64,000 bases of DNA from JADKIH01 sp031385005 (GTDB lineage: Bacteria; Bacteroidota; Bacteroidia; AKYH767-A; 2013-40CM-41-45), in assembly GCA_031385005.1 (NCBI GenBank), contig JANNBB010000027.1, positions 62,001-126,000 of the forward strand, written 5' to 3'. The notes beneath the pieces are model-generated. The model had not been told where the DNA came from and made no database searches. It worked only from the letters and a program-made list of their open reading frames with translations. This document shows, piece after piece, positions 45,200 to 53,661 of the stretch. Both the position numbers and the translations under genes were made by a program. Numbering within the stretch: the first letter of the stretch is position 1; every line of letters begins with the position of its first letter.

Positions 45200-46489
45200 T
45201 CAGTTTTCATTTCTTCTATTAGTCTTACTAAATTGTTTAAGCTCTGATTTATTTAGTAAGGGGATTGTATCAAACAACAAACCCCGGAGTTTTTTTTTAT
45301 TTTCTCTTTTATAAAAATTGTTTCGCGAGTTGCTATGTCTGTTTCTGCATTTCTTTCCCTCCGCTCCGTACTTTTTTTCACTACAAAAAAGACTCCCCGG
45401 TTTTTGATCTGATATGTCCCGTCCGCACGACTTGCATTTTCTTACTTCTAATATTGGAGGTTGAATATTACCTAATACTTGAAGTGTAATATCCGTACAA
45501 GTTGTTTGAATTTGCTGAAATTTTTGAGGGGTAATTTCTGATCTACTTATTTCATTTACCCCGGTAATATCCGTACCAGTTATTTGTGTTAGTTGATCCC
45601 ATTGTTTTGAAACCAATTCGACAACAGTTGATTGAATTTTTTTTTGTCCAAAGAGATCATTTAACTTTCTAAAATAAGTTTTTCGTTTACGATAATAGTT
45701 TTGATTATTTTCCCATAAATCCAACCAGTAATATTGATTACTGCACTCTGAAAATATTCGTACTTCATTTTTACTCATTCGTTTTTTATTGCTATCTCTA
45801 TCACATAGTATCATAGAATCAACTGTTTTCATTAGAATGCTTTTCAGATTAGAGTAATAATTTGTATTCAGTAAATCGTTAAGAGTTTTTATAAGCAATC
45901 CTTTTTTATGAAGGAATTGCATACGTCGAACCTTAATTTCTACTCTGAGAATATTATCATTTAACCCGTATTGTTTTCCCTTATCGTATAATTTAACTTC
46001 GTAATGTTCAAAATAGAATTTAATAAGAGCACCTTTACCGGAATACGTATTTCTATCCGGTCTTTGACCTCTATAACACAGAATAGAATCTAAGAATGTA
46101 CTAACATTGAACGGCAAAATAATGTTGACTCCAAATTCTAAGTTGTGTAACCTTGTTAAACCGGGGTCTATTTTTAGTGTGGAGGCAATATAATGAACTG
46201 TTTGTTTAACCTCCGCGCTCGAAAATACTCCGCTATTATTTCCATGAAAATATTTGTGAAGACTCCCATGTAAATTAACGGAATGTTCGTTAGTGACAAC
46301 TATCGTTAATCCCTTGAAGTCTGCCTTCTTTTCATATTTGGGAGGTAAGCCCCGTTTTTCCCGTTCTCGGTTGATAGGATTAATTTCTCCGGTTGAGGAG
46401 CTAACGAGAGTTTCAAAGTCGAGAAAGGGGATAGAAAGTATTTCTTTTGCTGTCAGGTCGATTATGTCGGAGTATATGTAATCAAACAT
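45200..46489 (-). CDS. Replication-initiator-like protein (phage gene II/X or plasmid Rep type)
   Basis: The 429-residue protein has features of rolling-circle type initiators of Bacteroidota elements. It has LEFGVNIILP, then KFYFEHYEVKLYDKGKQYG (a YxxxLYDKxKQ block), then LRVEIKVRRMQFL. A Cys-rich zinc site lies near the C terminus (CKSCGRDI, then FCSEKKYG, then CRNRHSN). It probably nicks or melts an origin so the excised element can replicate. It is between an AlpA-like gene and a small-terminase-like gene. The origin may be the folded sequence at 44560-44693. Family assignment is from recall and moderate. Confidence 0.6.
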   Translation of the reverse strand: MFDYIYSDIIDLTAKEILSIPFLDFETLVSSSTGEINPINREREKRGLPPKYEKKADFKGLTIVVTNEHSVNLHGSLHKYFHGNNSGVFSSAEVKQTVHYIASTLKIDPGLTRLHNLEFGVNIILPFNVSTFLDSILCYRGQRPDRNTYSGKGALIKFYFEHYEVKLYDKGKQYGLNDNILRVEIKVRRMQFLHKKGLLIKTLNDLLNTNYYSNLKSILMKTVDSMILCDRDSNKKRMSKNEVRIFSECSNQYYWLDLWENNQNYYRKRKTYFRKLNDLFGQKKIQSTVVELVSKQWDQLTQITGTDITGVNEISRSEITPQKFQQIQTTCTDITLQVLGNIQPPILEVRKCKSCGRDISDQKPGSLFCSEKKYGAEGKKCRNRHSNSRNNFYKRENKKKLRGLLFDTIPLLNKSELKQFSKTNRRNEN

Positions 46490-46582
46490 TATCTTTGCTC
46501 AAACGGTTTGCAGTTAGCCCTGTAATCGTTTTAGGACAAAAGGGGACGCGGGAAACCGCACCCCTTATTTTTTGAACTGGAT

Positions 46583-46882
46583 TCATTTTGCAGTCCTCCC
46601 GTATTTTCTCACAGTATTAAGACACAACAGAATTTCACTTTTCTTATATCTGATACGTGAACCTATTCTATAAAAGGGAATTTTTTTATCATCTCTCCAT
46701 TTTTTGAGAGTGACTTTTGAAACATGGAGAAAATCTCTAACCTCGTTTTCTGTTAAAAGGTCGTCTGATATAGAAGGAATTTGAGGAGGTGCGGAGGCAC
46801 TCAGTTCTATTTTAATGCAATCCCGGAGAACTGTTTTAAATTCTTCTAATGGGATTGAAGAAAAAATAAGGTCGTTTGTCAT
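46583..46882 (-). CDS. Helix-turn-helix excisionase/AlpA-like protein
   Basis: The 99-residue protein has an MerR-type winged HTH (HTH_17) at about 43-90 (LLTENEVRDFLHVSKVTLKKW, then IPFYRIGSRIRYKKSEI). Such small proteins act as excisionases or activate integrase genes in mobile elements. The first 40 residues look like a Bacteroidota element-specific extension. It lies between the Rep-like and the RteC-like genes. Confidence 0.8.
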   Translation of the reverse strand: MTNDLIFSSIPLEEFKTVLRDCIKIELSASAPPQIPSISDDLLTENEVRDFLHVSKVTLKKWRDDKKIPFYRIGSRIRYKKSEILLCLNTVRKYGRTAK

Positions 46883-46968
46883 TTTTGTATCCTTGATTAA
46901 GAGAATACAAAAATTGGTTATTCATTGTCTAAGTTATTTGAATCTGTTTGAGTCAAATAAAATATTTT

Positions 46969-47550
46969 CTATTTCTCTTTATAGTCTTTAATGAAATCAT
47001 TCAGAATCTCAGTAAACAATTTTTCTCCGTTGGTTCTTTTATAAGTATGTAAGGAAGTACGTACTAACTCATTTATGTTACTGATAGATGTGTTGAATAG
47101 TGTTTCAATAGCAATTTTTATTTCCTCCATTGTCGCAGGTTGTCCATTACCCTTTACAGTAATTCGACCAGTTTTTGATAGTGCATAGATTAATGTTGCA
47201 AGTTCAGTTTTACTACCTCTTCCTTTCCATTCTAACATTGAAATATTTTCAATAGATGATTTTAAACTTATTTTATACTCATTCATGCCTTCCAATTTTT
47301 CTTTTAGAAACTTCAAATATTTAAATAAAGAATGTTGGAATGAAATACTCTCTTCATCGGCAGGTCGAAAATTTGCAGCCACTTCAAATTCTCTGATCTC
47401 CATTAACAAAAATTCATACTCGCTAAAATCAGGATTTAATTTAAGTCGATGCAACTTTTCATTGTAAAATGAAATTAAGTCCTCCGAATTTTTTAGAATC
47501 TTTCCGGTTGACGTTCGTATTTCTATACGTGAGCTTAAATTCTCCTCCAT
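46969..47550 (-). CDS. RteC-like regulatory protein
   Basis: The 193-residue protein is helical. Its C-terminal part (LEWKGRGSKTELATLIYALSKTGRITVKG, read in two pieces; then ISNINELVRTSLHTYKRTNGEKLF) fits the RteC domain of Bacteroidota conjugative transposons. In CTnDOT, RteC activates excision genes. Here it would control excision of the small element. It ends-to-starts next to the integrase gene on the same strand. Confidence 0.65.
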   Translation of the reverse strand: MEENLSSRIEIRTSTGKILKNSEDLISFYNEKLHRLKLNPDFSEYEFLLMEIREFEVAANFRPADEESISFQHSLFKYLKFLKEKLEGMNEYKISLKSSIENISMLEWKGRGSKTELATLIYALSKTGRITVKGNGQPATMEEIKIAIETLFNTSISNINELVRTSLHTYKRTNGEKLFTEILNDFIKDYKEK

Positions 47551-47573
47551 TGGTAAAAGTGTAATGATTATAA

Positions 47574-48815
47574 TTATACAGCTCTCAATGAAGTTTCAGG
47601 GATTCTATTCCAAATCCGTTTCAATTCTGTTTTCTTGACTTTATCAGTTAGTTTAATATATCGTTTGAAATTTTTATAGCTCTTATGTCCGGTAATTGCC
47701 ATGACAGTTTCCGGCCTCATTCCTTTTTCAAGTGAAAGAGTTACAAAAGTCCTCCGCGCCGTATGTGTAGTAATAAGTTTGTGTTTAGGTTCAACTGTTT
47801 CGATTCTTTCAGCTCCCTTGAATCTTGTAAACTTTATTAGATCGTCTAACTTAGCATCCTCCGCTAAATCCTTTAAGTAACCGTTTGTTTTTTGGTTACT
47901 AATAACAGGAAGTTGAAAAGAGTTTCTTTCTAAAATTTCTTTTGCATAATCGTTTAAAGGAATAGAAATATTTTCCCGTGTTTTTTGAATTGTTAATATT
48001 AACTCGTCACCCTTTACATTTTCCTCTCTGATTTTTTCAATATCAGAAAAACGTAATCCTGTGAAACAACCAAAGCAAAAACTTTCCCGGACGTTGTATA
48101 GTTTGGAATTGACTTTCAAAGGATGTTCATATAACTTGAAAAGTTCGGCTTCTGTTAAGTAAATCGTTTCAGTTTCACTTTCGATTGCCTTAAATTCACT
48201 CTCTGTGTAATCTGTAAATTTATTATACCCCATTTTTCCAGACCATTTTAGAAAGTGTTTCAAACGGGAAATGTTTGTTCCTACGGTATTATTCGTTTGA
48301 TGACAATCATTGTATAGGTATGATGTAAAAAGTTCATAAAATGCAAGATTCAGTTTTTGAAAACTTATCTTGTATCTCTTCTTTTTCTCAAATACCTGTA
48401 AATGATTTTTAAGCGTTGTAACAGACTTTAAGTAGTTAGATGATAGTTTTCCTTTCTTGGTTTCAAGAAACTCCTCCAATGCCTCGAAAACCCCTAACTC
48501 CGCTTCTTTATGTTGTTTGCCTAAGAAAAGTAACAGACCCTCCTTTAATTCGTCACTCGTTACTCCTCTACGTTCAGAAATAATTCGTCGCGGAATGCGT
48601 TTCGCCTCCTCTGCTAATTCGTCGAGGAAAATATTGAAGTCAGTATAACCAGTGAAACTTTTCTTTGCACGTTGAGAAATCTTATTCCATTTTTTAGGAT
48701 GAATTTTTTCTCCGGTAGAAATTTTTAATCGGAATGCCTCACAAAAATAAACGAGGTAAAGGACGGTTTCAGTTTTAGATTCCGTTTCCTTCAGGTAGAA
48801 GTTTACAGTAGCCAT
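47574..48815 (-). CDS. int: Tyrosine-type site-specific integrase of the tRNA-Leu element
   Basis: The 413-residue protein has an N-terminal arm-binding domain (1-90), a SAM-like core-binding domain (about 108-195) and a catalytic domain. The active-site residues are R255 (TGLRFSD), H351 and R354 (HTARRTF), H377 (ITGHKS) and Y386 (FKRYIKL). It recombines attP with the tRNA-Leu end. A TATCTTTG promoter element at 48849-48842 and a direct repeat at 48859 lie just upstream, so binding to that repeat could regulate the gene. Confidence 0.93.
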   Translation of the reverse strand: MATVNFYLKETESKTETVLYLVYFCEAFRLKISTGEKIHPKKWNKISQRAKKSFTGYTDFNIFLDELAEEAKRIPRRIISERRGVTSDELKEGLLLFLGKQHKEAELGVFEALEEFLETKKGKLSSNYLKSVTTLKNHLQVFEKKKRYKISFQKLNLAFYELFTSYLYNDCHQTNNTVGTNISRLKHFLKWSGKMGYNKFTDYTESEFKAIESETETIYLTEAELFKLYEHPLKVNSKLYNVRESFCFGCFTGLRFSDIEKIREENVKGDELILTIQKTRENISIPLNDYAKEILERNSFQLPVISNQKTNGYLKDLAEDAKLDDLIKFTRFKGAERIETVEPKHKLITTHTARRTFVTLSLEKGMRPETVMAITGHKSYKNFKRYIKLTDKVKKTELKRIWNRIPETSLRAV

Positions 48816-48841
48816 TGAATAAAATACGTTTTAGGACACGA

Positions 48842-48882
48842 CAAAGATAATAAATTCAGGGAGCAGTGGAGGGGGCAGTTTT
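48842..48882 (-). promoter_or_regulatory. Integrase promoter element overlapping the right end-proximal repeat
   Basis: On the minus strand TATCTTTG (48849-48842) lies 27 bases before the integrase ATG. The -33 region falls within the 24-base direct repeat at 48859-48882 (one mismatch from the left copy at 43848) and has no TTG. A protein bound to the repeat would control the promoter. Confidence 0.55.
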
Positions 48883-48998
48883 AGATTTTATTCAATTAAT
48901 TTCTCTTTGTCTAAGTTTAACGGGTTCTTAGGTTTTCATAGGAGAAATAAGAGTGAAAATGATTAACAAAAGTTAACTGTAAAAAATATAGTTCAACC

Positions 48999-49012
48999 CC
49001 CGCCCCGGGTAC
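48999..49012. other. attR: displaced tRNA-Leu end repeat
   Basis: CCCGCCCCGGGTAC is identical to the tRNA-Leu 3' end at 43778-43791. It lies in the otherwise gene-free stretch 48816-49264, which besides the attR, the end repeat and the terminator holds only AT-rich sequence. Confidence 0.85.
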
Positions 49013-49021
49013 AGAGTGAAA

Positions 49022-49060
49022 AAAGGCAAAAAGATGTTTTCTTTTTGCCTTTAGTTTTTT
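49022..49060 (+). terminator. Probable original terminator of tRNA-Leu, displaced by the element
   Basis: AAAGGCAAAAAGA (49022-49034) pairs perfectly with TCTTTTTGCCTTT (49040-49052), followed by T6. It starts ten bases past the attR copy, where a tRNA terminator is expected, so before integration it would have ended the tRNA-Leu transcript. Confidence 0.8.
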
Positions 49061-49264
49061 GGTCTGGTTAAACAATGGTAAAACATTTGAAGAGTTCTCT
49101 TAATGAAGTCTTTTTTAACGGTATGGAATGACAGAGCGATTGAAAGAAATGTTCATGCTTTATAAGGAAGGTGTTAAATAGAAACACCCAATTAAACAAA
49201 CTGTTTCCTAATTTTGCTTTCTGTGCTATTTGAAACGGCGGCGCAAAAACAAACAGAAAAATAA

Positions 49265-50173
49265 ATGATTGACGTTTTTACGGAGGAAATAGAAGTTCAA
49301 ATCAAAAAGGGTATATCAAACCTTTATTGGTTTTTGGGCGATTTGGAAAAAGCTTGGTTGAGAGCGGGCGTTGATGGAAAGTTGACGACTAAATTATTTA
49401 CGTCAAGACAAGATGATGGCTCTAAACTCACCAAACGTCAATTGATGGATTTGCTTTATAAGAATATCCGCGACACAGATTTTAATAGACGCCTTGAAGT
49501 ATCTCGAAATTTTGTTCGTTTTCTGGTAGAGCATAAAAACTTTGTGCCTCAGAGTGAGAATCACCGAATTGATGTTGCCGAGACTTCAGCACTGAAGCTT
49601 AGGGAGATAATTGAAAAGCAACGACAACAAGCAGAATATAATCAACAAATCCGGCAGAAGGTAAAAGAATCTAAGAAACTTGATTATCACAACGAGCTAT
49701 TACGAGTTCGTGATCTTTTTATAGACGCGGAAAAACTTTCAGCTCAACAGCGGGGATATGCTTTTGAAAAACTGTTCGCAGAATTAATGAAGATTAGTGG
49801 TATCCCTGTTGAAGAATCCTTTAAGATCGTTGGTGAGCAAATTGATGGCGCAATTAAATATGGCGGACACTATTACTTAGTTGAACTAAAGTGGACAAAG
49901 ACCAAAGCCGCTCATGCGGAAATTTCAAGTTTGTATTTAAAAGTCGAGGGTAAATTAGAAGCAAGAGGAATTTTCATTTCAATGAATGGTTATTCAAGTG
50001 AAATTATCCAATCTTTGCCAAAAGGGAAAAAGCTGACAACACTCCTTTTGGACGGTATGCACTTTTCAAACGTGATATTCGGTAGATACACATTTCAAGA
50101 ACTTCTGGAACATGCGCTAAGTCAAGCGTCGTTGAAGGGAGAAATATATTGTTCATCAGACCTGAGTAAGTAA
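49265..50173 (+). CDS. PD-(D/E)XK nuclease-like protein (first gene of the HerA cassette)
   Basis: The 302-residue protein has a helical N-terminal part (1-150, ending in a charged coiled-coil EKQRQQAEYNQQIRQKVKE) and a C-terminal restriction-endonuclease-like domain. The presumed active site is E168 (RGYAFEKLF), D194 (EQIDGAI) and E207-x-K209 (YYLVELKW), the pattern of Mrr-type nucleases. A TAATTTTG element at 49209-49216 may be the promoter. The next gene, a HerA-like ATPase, starts 29 bases later, so the two likely work together. The family was not recognised beyond the fold. Confidence 0.75.
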   Translation: MIDVFTEEIEVQIKKGISNLYWFLGDLEKAWLRAGVDGKLTTKLFTSRQDDGSKLTKRQLMDLLYKNIRDTDFNRRLEVSRNFVRFLVEHKNFVPQSENHRIDVAETSALKLREIIEKQRQQAEYNQQIRQKVKESKKLDYHNELLRVRDLFIDAEKLSAQQRGYAFEKLFAELMKISGIPVEESFKIVGEQIDGAIKYGGHYYLVELKWTKTKAAHAEISSLYLKVEGKLEARGIFISMNGYSSEIIQSLPKGKKLTTLLLDGMHFSNVIFGRYTFQELLEHALSQASLKGEIYCSSDLSK

Positions 50174-50202
50174 ATAGAAATTAAAACAAGGCACAACGAA
50201 CC

Positions 50203-52308
50203 GTGACTAAAGGTACACGACTCATAGTATTTTTTGCTTTAGCGGTTTTGCTGACGGCTATTTACTGGCATTTCAATGGTGCAATTTTTCCGAGCGATAC
50301 GGTTGGACTTGTAATATATTACAGCTTGCTAATGTTGTCATTCAATTCTCTCATTTTAGAACATTACTTTACAAAACCGACAGATGTTTTAGCCACATCA
50401 ATTGCAGTCTTGCTAACGATTAGCCCCATCCGAAAAGAATTAGTAAATCTTGGCAATTGGTATGACACGCTGTTTTTCTTTTCGCTGTCACTCGCGGCTC
50501 TATCAGTAACCTCATTAACTTTGTTTGACCCGAACAAGCCTGAAGACACAACAAAGAATAGAATTTCAAAACTGCTAAAAGATTTTGTGGTTCGATTCGG
50601 GAGCAGTAAGGTTCAATTTTTTTGTCTGTTTGTTTTAACGCTCTTCTTTTACATTGACAGTAAGTCTCAATATTTTCTTATACTTTTCATTTACTCTGCA
50701 TTTGTTCTTCTTGACCCTTGGAAGTTCATAATGAAAATTCCGGCTTTTGTGAAGCCTAAACCGCAAGAAGGCATTGGACAAATTTTCGGAGTTCAATCGA
50801 AGAACACTTTTCTTGTCAAACTGTTTGATCAAAGACCATCAATAAAGATTTTTGATTTCGTAGAGTTTAAATATTCAATGGATGAAGACAAAGGCGTTCG
50901 TAAGGGGCTTATTCTTGACAACTATCTTCTAAATCAAGAGCAGTGGGTTAAAGTTCTCGTGAGTGATGAAATCAAAAAAATATTTGGTGACAAAATCTAT
51001 AATTCATTCAACGATGAAAATGTAGTTTTCAAAATTACCAATCCCGAACACAACGACTACCTCGAAAAATTCGTAGGAATAGTTGACGAAAATTCCGTCA
51101 TATCAACGATTCGTTTTATTTACAACTCAAAGAATGAAATTTTTGACGGACAACTTTTGGAGGTCTTTATCAGAGAGAAAAAAGTTCTTTATCAAGTCGT
51201 GCAAGGAGTAACAAAAATTGAAACGCTCGAACAGAAAAATGAAACTGGTTATATTGTTGGTGAAGCAATTCAACTTGGTATTTGGAGACCTGAAAGCGGA
51301 AACTTTGAAAAATATGGTTGGGTTCCGTTCATTAACTCTCCTGTTTATTTAGCATCACCTATTCCTGTTCCTGCCATTGGAGAAAATGAATATGAGATCG
51401 GGAAAATTCCGAATTCCAACTACCCTGTGATTATTAAAAAAGATGTTGCCCTCACCCATCACACCGCAATTTTAGGAGTAACTGGAACTGGCAAATCAAT
51501 TTTTGCAAGAAATTTAATTCGGCAATATTTAAAAGACCCGAACACTAAAGTCATTTGCATTGACTTCACAGACGAATACAATGGAAAATTTCACGACCTT
51601 CATCCAGTTAAAGTAATTCCCGATGAAGTAGCGGAACAAACTTTTAAGGATATTGATTTTATTGAGAAGGAAATCGCCGGAAACTATAACAAGGATACTG
51701 ATGCCTCACGAAATAAGAAACAGGAGGTTTCAAAGAATATTCACGAAGCAATTTGTAATTTCTTAAAGGATAAAGATAACAAGCTTGCAATCTTTGAATT
51801 GCCAGACGTAACAAATACTTCCGGGATTTTAGAATACACAAAAGCATTTTTTAAAATCCTATTTCACATCGCTAAGAAAGAAAAATCATTTGGTAACAGA
51901 ATTTGTCTTGTGCTCGAAGAGGCGCATACCGTAATTCCTGAATGGAATTTTGCAGGCATTGCAGACAAAGCCTCTCAATTTTTACTTAATACAATTGCTC
52001 AAATTGCATTGCAAGGAAGAAAATTTAATGTAGGTTTTTTAGTGATTGCTCAGCGGACTGCAAATGTTTCTAAGACCGTTTTGACGCAATGCAACACGAT
52101 TATTTCCTTTCAAGAGTTTGACAAAACGAGTAGCGACTTTCTTTCTAATTACTTTGGACAAGGCATTGCAGACACATTGCCAAATTTAAAATTCAGACAG
52201 GCCATTGCAGCCGGAAAGGGGTTGAAATCAAATGTACCAATGATATTTGAAGTCCCCCACATTGAAGAACCAGAACCACCGGTGGGAGCCGCGGCGAAGG
52301 AATCTTGA
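50203..52308 (+). CDS. Membrane-anchored HerA/FtsK-type ATPase (DUF87)
   Basis: The 701-residue protein (GTG start) has about six hydrophobic segments in residues 4-160, an all-beta HAS-barrel-like part, and a HerA-type motor. Walker A is GVTGTGKS (425-432). Walker B reads ICLVLEEAHTV (567 onward, catalytic E572/E573). The arginine and sensor region is GRKFNVGFLVIAQRTANVSKTVLTQ, split around residue 610. HerA motors pump DNA and often pair with NurA or other nucleases. An N-terminal membrane domain of this size is uncommon for defence-type HerA. PD-(D/E)XK genes lie 29 bases upstream and 20 bases downstream. Confidence 0.88.
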   Translation: MTKGTRLIVFFALAVLLTAIYWHFNGAIFPSDTVGLVIYYSLLMLSFNSLILEHYFTKPTDVLATSIAVLLTISPIRKELVNLGNWYDTLFFFSLSLAALSVTSLTLFDPNKPEDTTKNRISKLLKDFVVRFGSSKVQFFCLFVLTLFFYIDSKSQYFLILFIYSAFVLLDPWKFIMKIPAFVKPKPQEGIGQIFGVQSKNTFLVKLFDQRPSIKIFDFVEFKYSMDEDKGVRKGLILDNYLLNQEQWVKVLVSDEIKKIFGDKIYNSFNDENVVFKITNPEHNDYLEKFVGIVDENSVISTIRFIYNSKNEIFDGQLLEVFIREKKVLYQVVQGVTKIETLEQKNETGYIVGEAIQLGIWRPESGNFEKYGWVPFINSPVYLASPIPVPAIGENEYEIGKIPNSNYPVIIKKDVALTHHTAILGVTGTGKSIFARNLIRQYLKDPNTKVICIDFTDEYNGKFHDLHPVKVIPDEVAEQTFKDIDFIEKEIAGNYNKDTDASRNKKQEVSKNIHEAICNFLKDKDNKLAIFELPDVTNTSGILEYTKAFFKILFHIAKKEKSFGNRICLVLEEAHTVIPEWNFAGIADKASQFLLNTIAQIALQGRKFNVGFLVIAQRTANVSKTVLTQCNTIISFQEFDKTSSDFLSNYFGQGIADTLPNLKFRQAIAAGKGLKSNVPMIFEVPHIEEPEPPVGAAAKES

Positions 52309-52328
52309 AACGAAAAATTTACTGAAAA

Positions 52329-52784
52329 ATGATCACGTTCACAACCCAGCAAACCAAAGTGCAAGCTAAAATGCTTAATGAAAATCATATTGTCGATTTA
52401 TTGACTGCTTATCTAAAAAAGAATGACTATGAAATTGTTCAATCGCTTGACACAAAATCAAAAGGTGTTGACATCATCGCAGACAATAAAATAACTAAAC
52501 ATCGATTGTTTGTTGAGGTCAAAGGCGAAACAAGTTCCAAAGAACACACAAACCGTTTTGGAAAACCTTTTGACGGTAAGCAAATAAGAAACCATATAGC
52601 CAGAGCAATTTTAGCGTCGATGAAAATAATTTCTGCCAAACCAGCCGGCAATAAAACACGGGTAGCGATTGCTTTTCCTTTGAATGACAGTCATCAAAAG
52701 GAAATGGAAACTGTCAAAGTAGCTGTTAAGCAACTTGAAATTAAAATATTTTGGGTAAACGAAAAGAAGGTAATAGAAGAATAA
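52329..52784 (+). CDS. Small PD-(D/E)XK nuclease-like protein (third gene of the HerA cassette)
   Basis: The 151-residue protein is a bare restriction-endonuclease-like domain with D48 (KGVDIIA) and E63-x-K65 (LFVEVKGE), preceded by a helix with E18. Later it has QIRNHIARAILASMKII. It starts 20 bases after the HerA-like stop. An ATG at 52371 (MLNENHIVDLL) is an alternative start and better matches the usual domain edge. It could be the nuclease of the complex or a partner of the first nuclease. Confidence 0.75.
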   Translation: MITFTTQQTKVQAKMLNENHIVDLLTAYLKKNDYEIVQSLDTKSKGVDIIADNKITKHRLFVEVKGETSSKEHTNRFGKPFDGKQIRNHIARAILASMKIISAKPAGNKTRVAIAFPLNDSHQKEMETVKVAVKQLEIKIFWVNEKKVIEE

Positions 52785-52803
52785 ACCCCTTTAATATGTG
52801 ATC

Positions 52804-53481
52804 TTATTTTTTCATTTCTCTTTTCTCAATAGCTTTTAACAAATCACTTGCGACAACAATTCTTTCAAATGCCTGAATGTAATCCATCTCAACATCTCTA
52901 TGCGCGCAAGGGTTTTTATAGTATCCAAATGCACCTGCCATGTAATGCGCAAAGGCTTCCCGTTCTGCTACTGGTAACTCAAAGTCAGTTAGCGTCCCAG
53001 TCTCCTGATGAAATGCTTTTCTGATCAAGCTAACACCAACATCTTCAGCTTTTGCCCCAGTTTTTTTCCTAAGTGTAATCTCCAGTATTTTGAAAGCTTG
53101 TAATACCGCGCTTTCAAATTGCCCTTCTTGCAGAAGCGGAAATGATTTCTTTGCAATTCCCGGATGGACGTAAGTGCTGGGAAGGAGTGTGTATTCATTT
53201 ACCACCTTTAGGAATTGCCTTTCAGTAAATCGAAAGCCGATTTTTGTCGGATAATAAATATTTTCGCCTTCATCGTCATAGCCACGTTGATATGACCTTA
53301 TGTCAATGTATATGTCAGAATTTTTTTTGTATTTCAATTTTGAAAATCTTATAGCTTTATAGCCCCCCGAATTTATTTCGCCGATAGGATTTTGAAACTC
53401 TACGGCAGCTTCGGCTTTTACCTTTTCAATTTTTTTCTTGTACTTCTCTTCAATGCTGGCTGATGCTTTTTTCTTTTTCAT
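52804..53481 (-). CDS. PC4-like domain fused to an Ymh/TIGR02391 (HEPN) domain
   Basis: The 225-residue protein has a charged coiled N terminus. Residues about 40-98 resemble the transcriptional coactivator PC4 DNA-binding fold (FSKLKYKKNSDIYIDIRSYQ, then YPTKIGFRFTERQF). Residues about 105-220 are Ymh/TIGR02391 (HPGIAKKSFPLLQEGQFESAVLQAFKILE in two pieces, then EREAFAHYMAGAFGYYKNPCAHRD). The HEPN-type site reads KNPCAH (189-194), with Lys where most members have Arg, so RNase activity may be lost. It converges with the HerA cassette. Confidence 0.7.
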   Translation of the reverse strand: MKKKKASASIEEKYKKKIEKVKAEAAVEFQNPIGEINSGGYKAIRFSKLKYKKNSDIYIDIRSYQRGYDDEGENIYYPTKIGFRFTERQFLKVVNEYTLLPSTYVHPGIAKKSFPLLQEGQFESAVLQAFKILEITLRKKTGAKAEDVGVSLIRKAFHQETGTLTDFELPVAEREAFAHYMAGAFGYYKNPCAHRDVEMDYIQAFERIVVASDLLKAIEKREMKK

Positions 53482-53661
53482 CTTTGTTATCTTTCTGTTG
53501 AAATAATTTCAGTAATTAGTGACCGCGAAATTAGCAGATTGATATAGATCCGCAATGTCACAAAACACAGAGTTTCTGAATAAACAGATGTAAGCGAAAT
53601 ATACGTGATAATTAAAGAGTATATTTAAGTCAATTAGGTACCTTGCTTAAAATTCTGAGAA

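Larger units (their letters stand above)
43778..49012. mobile_element. 5.2-kb satellite-like integrative element in tRNA-Leu
   Basis: The element is bounded by a 14-base exact repeat of the tRNA end. Inside are six minus-strand genes: tyrosine integrase, RteC-like, AlpA/Xis-like HTH, replication-initiator-like, small-terminase-like (GGRTSGTPN) and a tail-anchored zinc-ribbon gene. A terminator hairpin that fits the tRNA lies just past the right repeat (49022). No structural phage genes or relaxase are present. Integrase plus AlpA plus Rep plus a small-terminase-like gene is the core of phage satellites. An integrated plasmid or a filamentous-phage-like replicon is the alternative. Confidence 0.8.

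Noticed and set aside
49061..49264. Possible gene remnant beyond attR (short frame from ATG near 49128 reading MTERLKEMFMLYKEGVK)
   Set aside because: Only 17 codons and no recognisable relative; kept as plain intergenic sequence.
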